A stretch of 40,826 nucleotides of DNA, taken from Saprospiraceae bacterium. GTDB lineage: Bacteria; Bacteroidota; Bacteroidia; Chitinophagales; Saprospiraceae. Location: assembly GCA_027488855.1 (NCBI GenBank), contig JAIYAV010000144.1:1-40826 (forward strand), written 5' to 3'. A model generated the notes under the pieces. The model was not told where the DNA came from. It saw only the letters and a list, made by a program, of their open reading frames with translations, and ran no database searches. This document shows positions 1-7,018 of this stretch, one piece after another. Position numbers and translations under genes: made by a program. Numbering within the stretch: the stretch's first letter is position 1; every line of letters begins with the position of its first letter.

Positions 1-855
1 AGAGCTGAAGATGCACTTACTATTTTGAAAGCTACACAAAACCAACTCATCCAATCCGAAAAACTCGCCTCCCTCGGCGAACTCACCGCTGGCATCGCCC
101 ACGAAATTCAAAACCCGCTGAACTTCGTCAACAACTTCGCCGAAGTCAGCGCTGAAATGCTAGACGAGATGCACGAAGAGCTGGAAAAAGGAGACACCAC
201 CGAGGCTATTGCCATTGCTACTGATCTAAAAACCAATCTGGAAAAAATCAACCACCACGGCCAGCGCGCCTCCTCCATCGTGAAAGGGATGCTCGAACAC
301 TCGCGGGCGAGCTCAGGTGTAAAAGAACCCACTGATATCAATGCCCTGGCTGATGAATTCTTGCGGCTGGCGTATCACGGCCTGCGGGCGAAGGACAACA
401 ACTTTAATGCCACGCTGGAAACGCATTTTGATCCGGATTTGCCCAAAGTTTCGGTGATTCCACAGGACATTGGGCGGGTGCTTTTGAATTTGATCAATAA
501 TGCGTTTTATGCGGTTGCTGAGCGTAGCCGAATCACGGTGCAGCAGCGGGCGAGTGTCGGCGTGACTTCGAGTCACGCCGACACTATGTACCAACCCACC
601 GTCGCCATTTCTACAAAACGCTTGGACAATGCCATCGAAATTCGTGTTCAAGACAATGGCAACGGTATCCCCGAAGCCATCAAAGACAAAATCTTCCAGC
701 CCTTTTTCACCACTAAGCCGACTGGGCAGGGCACGGGTTTGGGATTGAGTTTGGCCTATGACATTGTAAAAAAAGGGCATGGGGGAAATTTGAACGTAGA
801 ATCAGTTGAAGGGGAAGGCACCAAATTCATCTTAACCCTTCCCACTCTACCCTAA
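1..855 (+). CDS. Sensor histidine kinase, 3' part (5' end outside window)
   Basis: The frame is open from base 1, so the gene begins upstream; a TTG at 25 is not needed as a start. What is visible is the transmitter: a HisKA dimerisation helix with the H-box GIAHEIQNPLNFV (phospho-accepting His codon 100-102), then a HATPase_c domain with N-box LLNLINNAFYAV, G1 box DNGNGIP, F box IFQPFFTTKP and G2 box GTGLGLSL. All catalytic boxes are intact. This is the transmitter type usual in Bacteroidota kinases whose missing N-terminus carries 7TM, TPR or PAS sensor domains. The segment between the N-box and G1 box is longer than I expect for the family and contains a perfect 15-bp palindrome at 553-585, encoding a stretch around RASVGVTSSHAD that looks inserted. 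The kinase likely works with a regulator elsewhere or with the receiver protein at 1918. Kinase assignment is certain; the signal is unknown. Confidence 0.93.
   Translation, partial: RAEDALTILKATQNQLIQSEKLASLGELTAGIAHEIQNPLNFVNNFAEVSAEMLDEMHEELEKGDTTEAIAIATDLKTNLEKINHHGQRASSIVKGMLEHSRASSGVKEPTDINALADEFLRLAYHGLRAKDNNFNATLETHFDPDLPKVSVIPQDIGRVLLNLINNAFYAVAERSRITVQQRASVGVTSSHADTMYQPTVAISTKRLDNAIEIRVQDNGNGIPEAIKDKIFQPFFTTKPTGQGTGLGLSLAYDIVKKGHGGNLNVESVEGEGTKFILTLPTLP
553..585. repeat. Perfect palindrome inside the kinase coding sequence
   Basis: Arms 553-567 and 571-585 are exact reverse complements over 15 bases with a 3-base loop TCG. The arm contains CGGCGTGAC (558-566), which recurs in the compound palindrome at 6879-6887. 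It is translated in frame between the N-box and G1 box of the ATPase domain, a surface-loop region that tolerates insertion. Confidence 0.85.
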
Positions 856-888
856 AATGTTTATTTTGACCACAAAAACCACTCACAC

Positions 889-1914
889 ATGCGTGCACTG
901 TATTTCATTTTCATCTTTGGTCTAATGAGCTCAATCAGCATTGCCCAAACCACCGACCTCAGCGAGCGCGTCAAAGCCCTCGAAGACCGCCTACAATTTT
1001 TGGAGCAAGGTCTAAGCAAACAGGTTGACGACCTGATGTGGCACCAAAAACTGGGCGACCTAGCCACCATCGACAAAGTTAGGTATACCAGTAAACCACC
1101 CCATGTGGTCAGTAACCCAACCGGGCAGGGTGCCAAAAACCCGTTGGTGATTCAAGCCTACACCTTTATTCCAAAAAAAATCTCTCCGACCACCAAATTA
1201 CCCCTGATGGTACTGGTACACGGAGGCGTGCATGGTGATTTCAATACCTTTAATGCGCACATTGTCGCGGAGTTGGTCGATCAGGGCTACATCGTGATTG
1301 CACCGGAATACCGTGGCAGCACTGGTTATGGCGCAGGTTTTTACCGCCAAATCGACTATGGCGATTACGAGAACGACGACGTATTGGCAGGCAAACAATG
1401 GGCGGTAGAAAACCTGCCCCAGGTCGATCCTTCCCGGGTAGGCATCATGGGCTGGAGCCACGGTGGCATGATCACCTTGATGAATATTTTTGACCATCCC
1501 GAAGAATACAAAGTGGCTTATGCCGGAGTCCCCGTCAGCGACCTGATTGCCCGCATGGGTTACAAATCACAAGCTTACCGCAATGAATTTGCAGCCCCTA
1601 ACCACATCGGCAAGGATGCCAACGACAATGTAGCTGAATACCGCCGCCGCTCTCCGGTCTGGAATGCCCAAAAGCTCAAAACTCCCCTCCTGATCCACAC
1701 CAATACCAACGATGAAGACGTCAACTCCCTGGAAGTGGAAGCCTTGATCAACGCCCTAAAAGCCAATGGTAAAAAATTTGACTACAAAATTTACCAGGAT
1801 GCTCCGGGTGGGCACATTTTTAACCGCATTGACACCAAGTTGGCCAAAGAGTCCCGGGTAGAGGTTTACAAATTTTTAGCTCCACACCTGAATCCGCCCA
1901 ATGCCCCCAAATAG
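889..1914 (+). CDS. Secreted S9-family alpha/beta hydrolase (prolyl oligopeptidase-like)
   Basis: A 341-residue protein with an N-terminal signal peptide (about residues 1-19, ending SISIAQ), a short predicted coiled coil (25-50) and a C-terminal peptidase S9 / dienelactone hydrolase-like catalytic domain from about residue 85. The oxyanion motif HGG is at 111-113, the nucleophile is Ser190 in GWSHGG, the acid is probably Asp275 or Asp277 in TNDED, and the base is His309 in GGHIF. It lacks the beta-propeller that gates full-length oligopeptidases, so the substrate may be a peptide or an ester. It starts 33 bases after the kinase and ends 3 bases before the next regulator gene, so co-transcription is likely. 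A weak promoter-like TATTTTG lies at 862-868. The fold is certain, the substrate unknown. Confidence 0.88.
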   Translation: MRALYFIFIFGLMSSISIAQTTDLSERVKALEDRLQFLEQGLSKQVDDLMWHQKLGDLATIDKVRYTSKPPHVVSNPTGQGAKNPLVIQAYTFIPKKISPTTKLPLMVLVHGGVHGDFNTFNAHIVAELVDQGYIVIAPEYRGSTGYGAGFYRQIDYGDYENDDVLAGKQWAVENLPQVDPSRVGIMGWSHGGMITLMNIFDHPEEYKVAYAGVPVSDLIARMGYKSQAYRNEFAAPNHIGKDANDNVAEYRRRSPVWNAQKLKTPLLIHTNTNDEDVNSLEVEALINALKANGKKFDYKIYQDAPGGHIFNRIDTKLAKESRVEVYKFLAPHLNPPNAPK

Positions 1915-1917
1915 CCG

Positions 1918-2994
1918 ATGAGCAACAAACGCAAAATATTGATCGTAGATGATGAAGCGGACATCGAGCTGCTCATCCGCAACAAATTCCGGCGTGAAAT
2001 TCGGGACAATCAATACGAGTTTGTCTTTGCCAGAAACGGCATTGAAGCCCTGGCCAAACTCCAGGAACACCCCGACCTGGACATGGTGTTCAGCGACATC
2101 AACATGCCGGAAATGGATGGCCTTACCCTGTTGCGAGAAATCAACACGCTCAATCCCCTTTTGCGCACCGTCATGATTTCGGCTTATAGCGACATGGCCA
2201 ACATTCGACAGGCGATGAACCGTGGGGCATTCGACTTCATTGGAAAACCCATTGATTTTGAAGATTTTCAAAACACCCTGGCAAAAACACTCGTATTTGT
2301 CGAGCACTTCAAAACTTCATACCAGGCCATTGAGGAAAACAGCATCCTGAACCTGCGCACCAAAGAACTTGCCAAAAAAAACCAGGAAATCGAACTCTTG
2401 CTTAAAGAAATCCACCACCGGGTCAAAAATAACCTGCAAACCATCTCTAGCCTGCTCAACCTGCAATCAGCCACCATCAGTGACCCGGCAGCCCTCAAGG
2501 CCGTGCAGGAAAGCCAAAATCGGGTGCGCTCCATGTCGCTCATCCACCAAAAATTGTACCAGGACAAAAACCTAGCAACGGTAGAAATGAAAGACTACCT
2601 GGAAACCTTGGCCCAAACCCTGCTCGATACCTATGGAAACATGGAGGGGCGGGTAAAGCTCCATTTCCCAATGTCAGACTTGGAACTGGATGTGGATACG
2701 GCTATTCCTCTGGGCTTGATCGCCAATGAGCTGATTACCAACTCTCTGAAGTACGCTTTCCCGGAGGATCGTCGGGGAAAAATTGAGGTGAGTTTAAGTT
2801 TGGAGGGTGATCAACAGTACTGCCTGCGCATCGCCGACGATGGGCTTGGGATTCAGAATCAAGGCAATGAGAGTGGCACTGGTTTTGGCAGTCGTTTGAT
2901 CCAATTGTTGGCCATCCAACTCAATGGTCGAGTGGAAATACAGGACGATGGAGGGGTAACAACTTTGATCAAATTCCCGCCTTTGAATGGGTGA
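1918..2994 (+). CDS. Soluble receiver domain-HisKA_2 histidine kinase
   Basis: A 358-residue cytoplasmic protein without membrane segments. Residues 5-125 form a response-regulator receiver with acidic pocket Asp11/Asp12, phospho-acceptor Asp60 in FSDINMPEMDG, Ser89 and Lys110. A helical linker (130-160) leads to a HisKA_2 dimerisation domain with His166 in EIHHRVKNNLQ, followed by a HATPase domain with N-box ANELITNSLKYAF (269-281) and G1 box DDGLGI (307-312). The order receiver then kinase is the reverse of a classical hybrid kinase and suggests that phosphorylation of Asp60 gates kinase output. It lies 3 bases downstream of the hydrolase gene and in the same direction as the first kinase, which is a plausible phosphodonor. 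HisKA_2 proteins often signal to partners encoded elsewhere. Domain calls are firm; the pathway is inferred. Confidence 0.92.
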   Translation: MSNKRKILIVDDEADIELLIRNKFRREIRDNQYEFVFARNGIEALAKLQEHPDLDMVFSDINMPEMDGLTLLREINTLNPLLRTVMISAYSDMANIRQAMNRGAFDFIGKPIDFEDFQNTLAKTLVFVEHFKTSYQAIEENSILNLRTKELAKKNQEIELLLKEIHHRVKNNLQTISSLLNLQSATISDPAALKAVQESQNRVRSMSLIHQKLYQDKNLATVEMKDYLETLAQTLLDTYGNMEGRVKLHFPMSDLELDVDTAIPLGLIANELITNSLKYAFPEDRRGKIEVSLSLEGDQQYCLRIADDGLGIQNQGNESGTGFGSRLIQLLAIQLNGRVEIQDDGGVTTLIKFPPLNG

Positions 2995-2996
2995 AC

Positions 2997-3085
2997 TTGG
3001 AGAAATCGTCTTTTTTTAGACACATTTCTCCAAGTATTGATTTTATTTTTGGAGAAATGTGCCTAAAAAAGTGCGATTTCTCCAA
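2997..3085. repeat. Long inverted repeat between convergent genes
   Basis: Arms of 37 bases at 2997-3033 and 3049-3085 match as reverse complements at 33 of 37 positions, separated by 15 bases. Each arm is itself flanked by TTGGAGAAAT and ATTTCTCCAA, so it can fold as one long hairpin or two short ones. It begins 3 bases after the stop of the kinase gene at 1918 and lies before the stop of the opposing glycosidase gene, so it may terminate transcription from both sides. Confidence 0.85.
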
Positions 3086-3130
3086 AGATAGGTGGGTAAA
3101 TACCTAATCATTTAGCCAAGCCAATCAATT

Positions 3131-4075
3131 TCATCGCAATTTAGCCTTCACCTGTTGATTGAACCACTTGGTCTTCACCGCAAATACCGTCCCATGCCGC
3201 ACCCCGGCCGGGAAACTCACCTGATCCGAAATATCCGTCCAGTTTTTTAAATCGCTGGAGCTGACCGCGCCGTATTTGTGCTCGGTGTACTTGTCAAAAT
3301 ACACGATCCAGTTTTTGTTGATGTTCAGTACGGTGGGGCCTTCCGCCCAATATTTCCCCGTGATAGGTTCGGATGCTTTGCTGTAACCACTCAGCAATTG
3401 GCTGCTGCGGGCAATGCGTAAATTCTTTTGAGCTGGATTCCGGGTTTCATCCTTCAAAAAAAGAAGGTATTCCTTGCCTATCTTTTGGATGGTACCATCA
3501 ATGACGTTAAAATTCTGGTCGTAAAACAGTTGGGTAGGGGTAAAAGTCTTAAAGTCTTTGGTCGTGGTGTAGTACATGCGGTGGTTGTAGCCCGTATCAC
3601 CTGCCTCCGCTCCGGCACTGAAGCGCCCGGGGATCGTGCTAGCCCAATAAATGATGTATTGTTTGCTGGCTTTGTCGTAAAACAGTTCGGGTGCCCAGGT
3701 GTTTTTGGTTGTTGGTTCGTGATCCATCACTTTGAGGTACTGCTGCTCCGACCAAGTGATGAGGTCTCGTGAGGAGGCGTAACCAATGCCCCGTTCCGTC
3801 CAGCCACTTGTCCATACCATGTGAAACAAACCGTCCGGCCCCTGAATGATGCAGGGGTCGCGCATCAATTTGGAGATGCCGACCACAGGTTGTAAAAAAG
3901 ACTGGTCATTTTTGAGTGATTCCCATTTCAGGCCATCCGCACTCCAGGCCAGATGAAGGCCGTCTTCACCGTTGCCTTTAAAATAGGAGAAGAGGTAGGT
4001 GGTTTTGTTGGATTGGGCGCTGAGGTGGCAGCAACACCATCCGAGGAGAAAGAGTAGCGTGATTTTTTGTATCAT
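3131..4075 (-). CDS. Secreted GH43-like glycoside hydrolase
   Basis: The start is placed at the ATG ending at 4075 because it begins a signal peptide (MIQKITLLFLLGWCCC, cleavage about LSA-QS); a longer reading up to 4186 adds an unlikely leader and overlaps the next gene. The 314-residue product has the repeated blades of a five-bladed beta-propeller as in GH43 arabinosidases and xylosidases: LHLAWSADGLKWE, IGYASSRDLITW and MYYTTTKDFKTF are typical sequential blade strands. Candidate catalytic acids are Asp73 in MRDPCI, Glu130 in WAPE and Asp193 in IDGT. It would act in the periplasm or at the surface on plant- or microbe-derived glycans. It lies 20 bases behind a small membrane protein gene and ends the minus-strand block. 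The exact subfamily and substrate cannot be read from sequence alone. Confidence 0.83.
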   Translation of the reverse strand: MIQKITLLFLLGWCCCHLSAQSNKTTYLFSYFKGNGEDGLHLAWSADGLKWESLKNDQSFLQPVVGISKLMRDPCIIQGPDGLFHMVWTSGWTERGIGYASSRDLITWSEQQYLKVMDHEPTTKNTWAPELFYDKASKQYIIYWASTIPGRFSAGAEAGDTGYNHRMYYTTTKDFKTFTPTQLFYDQNFNVIDGTIQKIGKEYLLFLKDETRNPAQKNLRIARSSQLLSGYSKASEPITGKYWAEGPTVLNINKNWIVYFDKYTEHKYGAVSSSDLKNWTDISDQVSFPAGVRHGTVFAVKTKWFNQQVKAKLR

Positions 4076-4095
4076 GGTGGTGTGTTTAAAAGGGT

Positions 4096-4365
4096 CTAGT
4101 TCCAAGGGCCTTTGTGGGTTAACATACTGATCAGCATGATGGATACAAAGAGCAAAACGCCTATCGCGGGCGCACCTGCTAACCAAAAAGCCAGATTAAA
4201 TCGGGAGGAACGTAAGAGCAAGGCCGCTGCGATCAATCCAAGCAGCAATATAAACCATCGTAGGTATACGTGTTCTTTGTTGGAACTCACCACAAAGGCT
4301 TCGTAACCCAAAATCAGTAGAACAATGACATCAATGCAGAGGAAGAGGGCGAATAAAATCTTCAT
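4096..4365 (-). CDS. Small three-helix membrane protein, unknown function
   Basis: An 89-residue protein made almost entirely of hydrophobic segments: about residues 4-27, 35-52 and 60-82, joined by short charged loops (SSNKEHVYLR, RSSRFN). I do not recognise a family. It is followed after 20 bases by the GH43-like gene in the same direction, so the two probably share a transcript. There is no sign of catalytic residues. The coding call rests on ORF length, the clear membrane pattern and the tight spacing. Confidence 0.62.
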   Translation of the reverse strand: MKILFALFLCIDVIVLLILGYEAFVVSSNKEHVYLRWFILLLGLIAAALLLRSSRFNLAFWLAGAPAIGVLLFVSIMLISMLTHKGPWN

Positions 4366-4557
4366 GGTATAGGTGTTCAGGTGTTAAAAGATGAAAAGCG
4401 CTAGAGCCGATGTATTGGTGAAGCCTTGAAGGGTGATCCTAAAAGCTGTTAACTTGGCCTGGAACTCGGCACCCTAACAATATTCCCCAACACCAAAACT
4501 ATCTACCGCTTCGACCTGCGCAGTCTCTTCACTCTTTTTAGGCCAAAGGATCGATGG

Positions 4558-5385
4558 TTATTGTTTTTTACCCGATTGATAGGTGCCGTTTTTGTCTTTG
4601 GCCTGATGATTTTCGGTTTCTTCAAAGGTAGCTAGGTCCGCGCCTTCTACTACCCGATCTTCATAGTAGACCTGATTCTTGTCTTTGGCATATAACCTTT
4701 TTAGGCCTACAAAAGTTGGCAAATCAACGCCCGTCATCGGCACCCAGCCCGTTTCACGACCCAGGGACAAACACCAGGCCTTGTTTTTGTCCTTAAAATG
4801 AAACTCGCTTACTGCTTTAAAACTTTGACCATCGACCCCTTCCAAGGGCTGATCATGCCAAAAAACATGGTGTCGATCACGAGCCAGGTAATTCCCGTTG
4901 AACATCGGCACAAATTCAAAAGTGGCAGGATCAGCTCCGGGTACTGCCAGGAGATCGCGGTAGACCTTTTGCCGATCACGGGCAAACACAATGCCTTCAG
5001 CCGTCACATTCCCTGGCCCTTCATTGGGATTGGGCACTATGCCAAAATGGGCACCGTCCTGGCTAATGATTTCATCGCGGGAAAACCCATGGTTTTTGTC
5101 TTTGGAATAGGCCCCAGCCAAATGCTGGAAAGAAGCAGGATCGGCTTGGGGAATGATTCTCCCGTAATAAAACATATGGGTTTTATCCTTACCGTATTCG
5201 TCTTCTATCGATTTGAAACTTTTGGGGTCTGCCTGCCCGATCACTTGGCGCGAAGCTGGAAATCCGTGGTAAAACACCACCTGATTGTCTTCAATGCTGT
5301 ACCCACTTTTTAAGCCATCAGGAATACAGCTTTTAAGTAGTAACCCAAAGATGGCCAGCCCCAGCGCAGCGATTTTTCTAAGCAT
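4558..5385 (-). CDS. DKNYY-repeat lipoprotein
   Basis: A 275-residue protein with a lipoprotein signal (lipobox LLKSC, Cys20). The mature part consists of about six degenerate repeats of the DKNYY family, each of the form [aromatic]-x-[K/R]DKxxxxY..GxxIxGADxxTF; visible copies include YGKDKTHMFYYG, YSKDKNHGF, ARDRQKVYRD, ARDRHHVFWH, FKDKNKAWC and YAKDKNQVYYED. Such proteins are common in Bacteroidota and Proteobacteria and have no proven function; the repeats probably form a beta-rich solenoid on the periplasmic or outer face. The gene follows the oxidoreductase lipoprotein gene by 7 bases, so they are likely co-transcribed. Confidence 0.85.
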   Translation of the reverse strand: MLRKIAALGLAIFGLLLKSCIPDGLKSGYSIEDNQVVFYHGFPASRQVIGQADPKSFKSIEDEYGKDKTHMFYYGRIIPQADPASFQHLAGAYSKDKNHGFSRDEIISQDGAHFGIVPNPNEGPGNVTAEGIVFARDRQKVYRDLLAVPGADPATFEFVPMFNGNYLARDRHHVFWHDQPLEGVDGQSFKAVSEFHFKDKNKAWCLSLGRETGWVPMTGVDLPTFVGLKRLYAKDKNQVYYEDRVVEGADLATFEETENHQAKDKNGTYQSGKKQ

Positions 5386-5392
5386 CGTGATT

Positions 5393-6793
5393 TTATTTGT
5401 TTCTACTCAACTCATACGCTTTGGTCGTAACGTAGTACTTCGCTAGCATATTGGGTACCTCCCACTCGGGCAATTTGCCTTGAGTCAAATAATTCAAATA
5501 TTTTTCAGTTACCTGAGCAAAATGCGCCTCATGGCCAACGCTGTAAGAATCAGGAATGATGATTTTCCAACCTTTTCCGTTGGCTTCGTAGCCCAAACCT
5601 TTGAATTGACTGTTGTTCAGGGTATTGATAGCGGTTTTTAAAGCAGCTTCAGCAGCAGCACGATCTACATTGGGCAGCGGCTCTACATATAGGATGGGTT
5701 TGTATTTTTCTGCTGCCCCTTGCCGGATTACCAGATTCGCTTTGGTGCCCCGCATGATGGAAAAGTGGGTGTCACCCGCGCCCTCAGGTGCCTGAAAGTT
5801 CCAAATCACCGATACTTTGGCGTGTACACCTTTGACACTGAAATGTGTTTCGCCATTGGCAAACACTTTTACGGTTGAGTCCTTGGTCAGGTCTTTTTTC
5901 AAAAAACCGGGGAAGCCGGGTAGGGCGGTTACTTGTTTGAATTGCGCACTCGTCAGTTCCGTGGCACTCCGTTTGGCGGCCTGTAGCTGAATGTCTTTGG
6001 TATAACTGATGCTTTGATCGGGAAAACATTCCCAGAGCACCAAATCTACCAGGTGGGTTGATACGTCTACTACTCCCTCGCCTTGCTGCTCCACATCAAA
6101 GAACCAGGCTGGGCGAATCAGCGGTGCACCCGACACGAACTTGAAAAAATGGTGTACACTTTCTTTGGTGATGGCGGGATTGTCGGGCGTTCCTTTTTCC
6201 AGGGTACCAAACAGGGCTGGCATTTGAGAAAGCTCCCGTTGCAGGATGGTACTGATTTCATAGCGCTCGGTCATGATGTCGTAGAGCAGTACGCCTTTTT
6301 TTTCTGCAAGGGGAAAAAGCTGTTTGAGGCGCTGAAAATCGGCGGGTTTGATGGCCATCGGCTTGTCGGCCAGTACATTTAGTCCGGCGTCGATGCAGGA
6401 TTGGATGTAATGGGTTTTCTGGGCATTGTTGCCGGAGATCACCACTACGTTTCCAGGTTTCTCACTCAGCATTTTAGCCAAATAATCCGGACCAGTGTAC
6501 ACTTTCGAATTCCAATGGGCGGGGTCTTCTGGGCGATTGTTGTAGCTGTCGATGCGCGCCAGGTGAGCCTTCAACTCGGGTCCATCCGGTGCGTATACAT
6601 ACACTGTAGAATCAACCTGAGTGTAATTGTTTTTTTGCACCAAAGCCGCGTGGAAGTGCCCGGGATCGAGGGTCATCAGTTTGATTTCGTTGGCGGCACC
6701 ACTGAGTTTCATGCTACTGGTTTGCTCTTGAGTTTGAGAATTTGAACAGGCGCAAAGGCCAGCGAGGAGGAGGAAAAAAAGCGTTTTATTCAT
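5393..6793 (-). CDS. Lipoprotein Gfo/Idh/MocA-like oxidoreductase (Bacteroidota C-terminal type)
   Basis: A 466-residue protein with a lipobox (LCAC, Cys16), a Rossmann-fold NAD(P)-binding half (about 36-165) and an alpha/beta oxidoreductase C-terminal half. Marker motifs are LDPGHFHAALVQK (42-54) and LADKPMAI (141-148), where Lys144 corresponds to the catalytic Lys of the EKP motif in glucose-fructose oxidoreductase relatives. As a lipoprotein it acts outside the cytoplasm, where free NAD is not available, so a tightly bound cofactor and hydride shuttling between two sugars are likely. It sits downstream of a Tat-exported relative (7019-8422) and a PmoA-ThuA fusion, a context linked to keto-sugar metabolism. 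The family assignment is good; the substrate is unknown. Confidence 0.87.
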   Translation of the reverse strand: MNKTLFFLLLAGLCACSNSQTQEQTSSMKLSGAANEIKLMTLDPGHFHAALVQKNNYTQVDSTVYVYAPDGPELKAHLARIDSYNNRPEDPAHWNSKVYTGPDYLAKMLSEKPGNVVVISGNNAQKTHYIQSCIDAGLNVLADKPMAIKPADFQRLKQLFPLAEKKGVLLYDIMTERYEISTILQRELSQMPALFGTLEKGTPDNPAITKESVHHFFKFVSGAPLIRPAWFFDVEQQGEGVVDVSTHLVDLVLWECFPDQSISYTKDIQLQAAKRSATELTSAQFKQVTALPGFPGFLKKDLTKDSTVKVFANGETHFSVKGVHAKVSVIWNFQAPEGAGDTHFSIMRGTKANLVIRQGAAEKYKPILYVEPLPNVDRAAAEAALKTAINTLNNSQFKGLGYEANGKGWKIIIPDSYSVGHEAHFAQVTEKYLNYLTQGKLPEWEVPNMLAKYYVTTKAYELSRNK

Positions 6794-6838
6794 TTTTTTG
6801 AATTGTCTAATTCTTTAGCAAAGGCAACGATTTTTTTG

Positions 6839-6978
6839 ATTTGGCTGCGCCAAATATTTTATAACCGCGACGACGCGACGGCGTGACGATTCATTTGGCT
6901 GCGCCAAATGTGTGACGTAAAACGACGTCAAAGTGTGCAAAGCACACGTAACGTCGCGCCGTCGCGTCGTCGCGGTTA
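6839..6978. repeat. Compound GC-rich palindromic element
   Basis: Perfect 22-base arms lie at 6862-6883 and 6957-6978. The left arm and its continuation are three 8-mers, CGCGACGA, CGCGACGG and CGTGACGA (6866-6889). Between the arms are further hairpins: CATTTGGC/GCCAAATG (6892-6910) and GTGTGC/GCACAC (6933-6947). A second copy of ATTTGGC-TGC-GCCAAAT lies just outside at 6839-6855. The element fills most of the 225-base gap between two oxidoreductase genes of the same strand. Confidence 0.85.
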
Positions 6979-7018
6979 CAAAAAACAAGCAGCGGATCTG
7001 CTAGCTATTTAATGTGAC

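Noticed and set aside
3131-4186. Longer start of the GH43-like gene at 4186
   Set aside because: It adds 37 residues before a clear signal peptide and overlaps the upstream small membrane protein gene.
4453-4641. Plus-strand open frame with protein-like text (TLTIFPNTKTIYRFDLRSLF)
   Set aside because: It has no start codon, half of it overlaps the DKNYY lipoprotein gene on the other strand, and it is too short to assign; it might be a gene remnant but cannot be supported.
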